Position numbers and translations under genes: made by a program | In this document: in pieces, positions 61,558 through 64,000 of the stretch | Layout: every line of letters begins with the position of its first letter | Position numbering within the stretch: position 1 is the stretch's first letter | Source: Bacillota bacterium | GTDB lineage: Bacteria > Bacillota > Clostridia > Lachnospirales > Lachnospiraceae | Assembly: GCA_023407575.1 (NCBI GenBank) | Contig: JAEYLX010000027.1 | Location: 62,001 to 126,000 of the forward strand | Length of the DNA stretch: 64,000 nt | Reading direction: 5' to 3' | Notes under the pieces: generated by a model | The model's database searches: none | What the model was told of the DNA's origin: nothing | The model's input: the letters and a program-made list of their open reading frames with translations, nothing else

Positions 61558-61582
61558 CCTGTAAAGAAAATTCCTTTACAGG
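61558..61582 (+). promoter_or_regulatory. 5'-terminal hairpin overlapping the ylxM Shine-Dalgarno
   Basis: CCTGTAAAG (61558-61566) pairs with CTTTACAGG (61574-61582). The stem would begin at the first transcribed bases, and its 3' arm runs into the AGGCGGTG ribosome binding site (61580-61587) of ylxM. Confidence 0.5.
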
Positions 61583-61594
61583 CGGTGATCTTTT

Positions 61595-61969
61595 ATGAAG
61601 CAAAGCGAAGCACAAATTGATAAGCTGGATGAGATTGTATTACAGTCCATATTATATGATTTCTATGGTGAACTATTGAGCGATCATAAAAAACAAATTT
61701 TTGAAGACTATGTATTGAACGACTTATCACTTAGTGAAATTGCCACCGAACAGGGTATCAGCAGACAAGGCGTCTATGATATAGTAAAACGTTGCACATT
61801 GGAGCTTAAGGGATACGAAGCAAAGCTTTCCTTAATGCGCAAATTTCAGACAATCGAAGATAAGATTACTACAATTAAAGATATTGTAGCAAATACAACC
61901 ACAACAGGTGATACTACACAAATCGTTAAGATTGCAACGTTAGCAGATGATATTTTAAAAGAACTTTGA
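61595..61969 (+). CDS. ylxM: YlxM family DNA-binding protein
   Basis: YlxM (UPF0122) is a small helix-turn-helix protein, related to sigma-factor region 4, that is encoded with ffh in most Firmicutes and affects the SRP system. The 124-residue protein has YVLNDLSLSEIATEQGISRQ followed by GVYDIVKRC, the expected helix-turn-helix at about residues 45-70. The ATG at 61595 follows AGGCGGTG. The gene opens the ylxM-ffh-rpsP-khpA operon. Confidence 0.92.
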   Translation: MKQSEAQIDKLDEIVLQSILYDFYGELLSDHKKQIFEDYVLNDLSLSEIATEQGISRQGVYDIVKRCTLELKGYEAKLSLMRKFQTIEDKITTIKDIVANTTTTGDTTQIVKIATLADDILKEL

Positions 61970-61995
61970 ATTGACATTATTTATCCTCTTAACAT

Positions 61996-62012
61996 AGACA
62001 CCCTGGTGTCTA
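61996..62012 (+). other. Short hairpin between ylxM and ffh
   Basis: AGACACC and GGTGTCT around a two-base centre form a 7-bp stem in the 84-base gap. There is no T-run. A TTGACA at 61971-61976 lies just before it, but no good -10 was found. Confidence 0.3.
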
Positions 62013-62053
62013 ATCGGATTTTGACCGCTACGGCGGGGAATGGAGTTTTTTAA

Positions 62054-63403
62054 ATGGCATTTGAGAATTTATCCGATAAATTGCAGAATATATTCAAAAG
62101 CTTAAAGGGCAAAGGAAGACTATCAGAAGCAGATGTTAAAATGGCTTTAAAAGAAGTTAAGATGGCTTTATTAGAAGCAGATGTTAACTTTAAGGTAGTT
62201 AAGAATTTTGTTAATACTGTACAGGAACGTGCGGTTGGACAGGATGTGTTAAATAGCCTCACCCCGGGACAGATGGTTATAAAGATAGTAAATGAAGAGA
62301 TGGTAAAGCTGCTTGGTGAGACTACCGTTGAATTACAGCTGAAACCAGCCAATGAAATTACCGTATTGTTAATGTGTGGTTTACAAGGTGCAGGTAAGAC
62401 AACTACCGTAGCTAAACTAGCAGGTAAATTAAAATCAAAAGGCAGAAAACCTTTGTTGGTTGCATGTGACATCTATCGTCCGGCGGCAATTGACCAGTTA
62501 CAGATAAATGGTGATAAGCAAGGTGTCAGCGTATTCTCTATGGGGGATAAACACAAGCCTCTTAATATTGCAAAAGCTGCAATGGAACATGCTGCAAAGA
62601 ATAGCTACAATGTGGTAATCCTTGATACTGCAGGTCGACTTCATATTGATGAAGCAATGATGGAAGAGCTGCAGGAAATCAAATCAAATATAACCGTAAA
62701 TCAAACGATCTTAGTTGTAGATGCAATGACCGGTCAGGATGCAGTTAATGTATCCGAGATGTTTAATGAGAAGCTTGGAATTGATGGTGTTATCTTAACA
62801 AAATTAGATGGTGATACCAGAGGTGGTGCTGCTTTATCAATCAGAGCGGTGACAGGCAGACCAATTCTTTACTCCGGTATGGGAGAGAAGTTATCCGATC
62901 TTGAACAATTTTATCCGGATCGTATGGCATCTCGTATCCTGGGAATGGGCGATATTCTAACCTTAATTGATAAAGCACAGGCTGATTTTGATGAGAATAA
63001 AGCCAAAGAAATGGAGAGAAAGCTTAAAAAGGCAGAATTTGATTTTAATGACTTTCTTGAACAAATGCAGCAAGTTAAGAAAATGGGTGGTCTTTCGGAT
63101 TTACTTAGCATGATGCCGGGAATGGGTAAGCAATTAAAAGGTGTAGAAATAGATGATAGTGCACTTTCCTCCCCGGAAGCAATAATTAACTCCATGACAA
63201 AGAAAGAACGTTCCAATCCTGATATCATAAATCCATCCCGTAAGAAAAGAATTGCGGCAGGAGCAGGTGTAGATATAAGTGAAGTTAATTCTCTTATCAA
63301 ACAGTTTGAGCAATCCAAAAAAATGATGAAGCAATTTTCCGGAATGATGGGAAAAGGCGGTAAACGCGGTGGCGGTAAGTTCCGTATGCCCTTTGGATTT
63401 TAA
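62054..63403 (+). CDS. ffh: Signal recognition particle protein Ffh
   Basis: Ffh is the SRP54 GTPase that binds signal sequences and the SRP RNA and hands ribosomes to FtsY. The 449-residue protein has an N domain, the G1 motif GLQGAGKTTTVAKLAGKL near residue 105, DTAGRLHID near 190, TKLDGDTRGGAAL near 247 and the Met-rich M domain (about 325-435) with MKQFSGMMGKGG. TGGAG lies upstream of the ATG at 62054. The SRP RNA gene itself was not seen in the window. Confidence 0.97.
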   Translation: MAFENLSDKLQNIFKSLKGKGRLSEADVKMALKEVKMALLEADVNFKVVKNFVNTVQERAVGQDVLNSLTPGQMVIKIVNEEMVKLLGETTVELQLKPANEITVLLMCGLQGAGKTTTVAKLAGKLKSKGRKPLLVACDIYRPAAIDQLQINGDKQGVSVFSMGDKHKPLNIAKAAMEHAAKNSYNVVILDTAGRLHIDEAMMEELQEIKSNITVNQTILVVDAMTGQDAVNVSEMFNEKLGIDGVILTKLDGDTRGGAALSIRAVTGRPILYSGMGEKLSDLEQFYPDRMASRILGMGDILTLIDKAQADFDENKAKEMERKLKKAEFDFNDFLEQMQQVKKMGGLSDLLSMMPGMGKQLKGVEIDDSALSSPEAIINSMTKKERSNPDIINPSRKKRIAAGAGVDISEVNSLIKQFEQSKKMMKQFSGMMGKGGKRGGGKFRMPFGF

Positions 63404-63494
63404 GAGTAACAAACCAAGTTTTGACCGATATTGACTGAAGTAATTGACGTTTTTATCGTGCAGATATATTTATTAATTTAAGGAGGTGAAATCA

Positions 63495-63737
63495 ATGGCA
63501 GTAAAGATTAGATTAAAAAGAATGGGTCAGAAAAAGGCTCCTTTCTATAGAATCGTTGTTTCTGATTCAAGAACACCTAGAGATGGTAGATTTATCGAGG
63601 AAATCGGTACCTATGATCCTACAAAGAATCCTAGCGCTTTCAGCGTAAATGCAGAAGCTGCAAAGAAATGGTTATCAAATGGTGCACAACCAACTGATAC
63701 AGTAGGTAAAATCTTTAAGAATGCAGGAATTCTTTAA
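63495..63737 (+). CDS. rpsP: 30S ribosomal protein S16
   Basis: S16 is a small assembly protein of the 30S subunit. The 80-residue protein begins AVKIRLKRMGQKKAPFYRIVV, the family signature, and continues SRTPRDGRFIEEIGTYDP. The ATG at 63495 follows AAGGAGG by eight bases; a GTG at 63486 overlaps that site. It stands after ffh and before khpA, the usual Firmicute order leading to rimM and trmD. Confidence 0.97.
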   Translation: MAVKIRLKRMGQKKAPFYRIVVSDSRTPRDGRFIEEIGTYDPTKNPSAFSVNAEAAKKWLSNGAQPTDTVGKIFKNAGIL

Positions 63738-63806
63738 TCAGCATCGTGGAGAACAGTAAGTTATTCGTAATTTACTACTCTATATTTTCATATGGAGGTA
63801 ATGAGA

Positions 63807-64000
63807 ATGAAGGAATTAGTTGAGGTAATCGCTAAATCACTCGTAGATCATCCCGATGAGGTTGTTGTAACGGAAAAAGAAACCGATAAAGCAATTGTTG
63901 TGGAATTAAAAGTCGCTTCTGAAGATATGGGAAAAGTAATTGGCAAACAAGGCCGTATTGCTAAGTCCATTCGTACCGTAGTTAAAGCAGCCGCAACAAA
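63807..64000 (+). CDS. khpA: KH-domain RNA-binding protein KhpA (YlqC), 3' truncated by the window
   Basis: KhpA is a small KH-domain protein that works with KhpB (Jag) in RNA binding and cell-division control. The visible 64 codons start KELVEVIAKSLVDHPDEVVV and contain the KH motif MGKVIGKQGRIAKSIRT. The full protein should be about 75 residues, so the end is missing. The ATG at 63807 has GGAGG eight bases upstream; an in-frame ATG at 63801 is too close. It is part of the rpsP operon. Confidence 0.93.
   Translation, partial: MKELVEVIAKSLVDHPDEVVVTEKETDKAIVVELKVASEDMGKVIGKQGRIAKSIRTVVKAAAT

Noticed and set aside
62050..62472. Minus-strand open frame of 140 codons inside ffh
   Set aside because: Antisense to the conserved N and G domains of Ffh; no independent signal supports it.

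Overview
The window is a low-GC, densely packed bacterial chromosome segment in which almost all genes read left to right. The best fit is an endospore-forming clostridium of the Lachnospiraceae type (Bacillota). Supporting signs are AGGAGG-type ribosome binding sites, SpoIIM, a DacF-type carboxypeptidase and a GerMN lipoprotein (sporulation), the fused IspH-ribosomal protein S1 gene that is typical of Clostridia, class B sortase, and conserved blocks rnc-smc-ftsY, ylxM-ffh-rpsP-khpA, scpA-scpB and nudF-spoIIM-xerD. No tRNA or rRNA gene, CRISPR array, prophage or intact insertion sequence was seen.

Layout. 1-8.4 kb: miaB, rny, an aminotransferase, proC, nudF, spoIIM and an xerD-like gene. 8.6-13.9 kb: a YbaK protein, DAHP synthase (minus strand), pyrimidine-nucleoside phosphorylase, an Ig-like-domain membrane protein and dacF. 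14.2-16.1 kb: a secreted papain-like cysteine peptidase with an anchored partner, probably accessory. 16.5-18.8 kb: a phosphoesterase and scpAB. 19.0-24.9 kb: a polyamine cluster with both the AdoMet route (SpeD, SpeE) and the carboxy(nor)spermidine route (CASDH, NspC). 25.1-32 kb: cell envelope genes, namely uppP, a BlaI/BlaR1-like pair, class B sortase and a second D,D-carboxypeptidase. 32.3-45.7 kb: a hypothetical protein, an aconitase-family hydratase, folD, rimO, pgsA, cinA, a GerMN lipoprotein, a BaiN-like flavoprotein, cmk, ispH-rpsA and cheR. 46-57 kb: plsX-acpP-rnc-smc, ftsY, ilvA, recA and recX. 57.1-60.9 kb: a biotin-dependent carboxyltransferase cluster. 61-64 kb: a zinc-ribbon protein and the SRP/ribosome operon ylxM-ffh-rpsP-khpA, cut by the window end.

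The most notable observations are these. (1) The XerD homologue has lost three catalytic residues. (2) A three-hairpin leader ending at the Shine-Dalgarno site is repeated in front of pdp and scpA, with stems kept and loops varied. (3) A promoter-driven speD leader carries two hairpins and a well-initiated 16-codon ORF. (4) Two spermidine routes sit side by side. (5) A BlaR1-like protease has a non-penicillin-binding ectodomain and twin BlaI-type operators. (6) A full Shine-Dalgarno and ATG lie exactly at the IspH/S1 junction. (7) A transcarboxylase-like cluster lacks the sodium-pump beta subunit.

Many starts were moved to internal ATG, GTG or TTG codons because a good Shine-Dalgarno sequence supports them. 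Functions are family assignments from motifs and context; no database search was possible.
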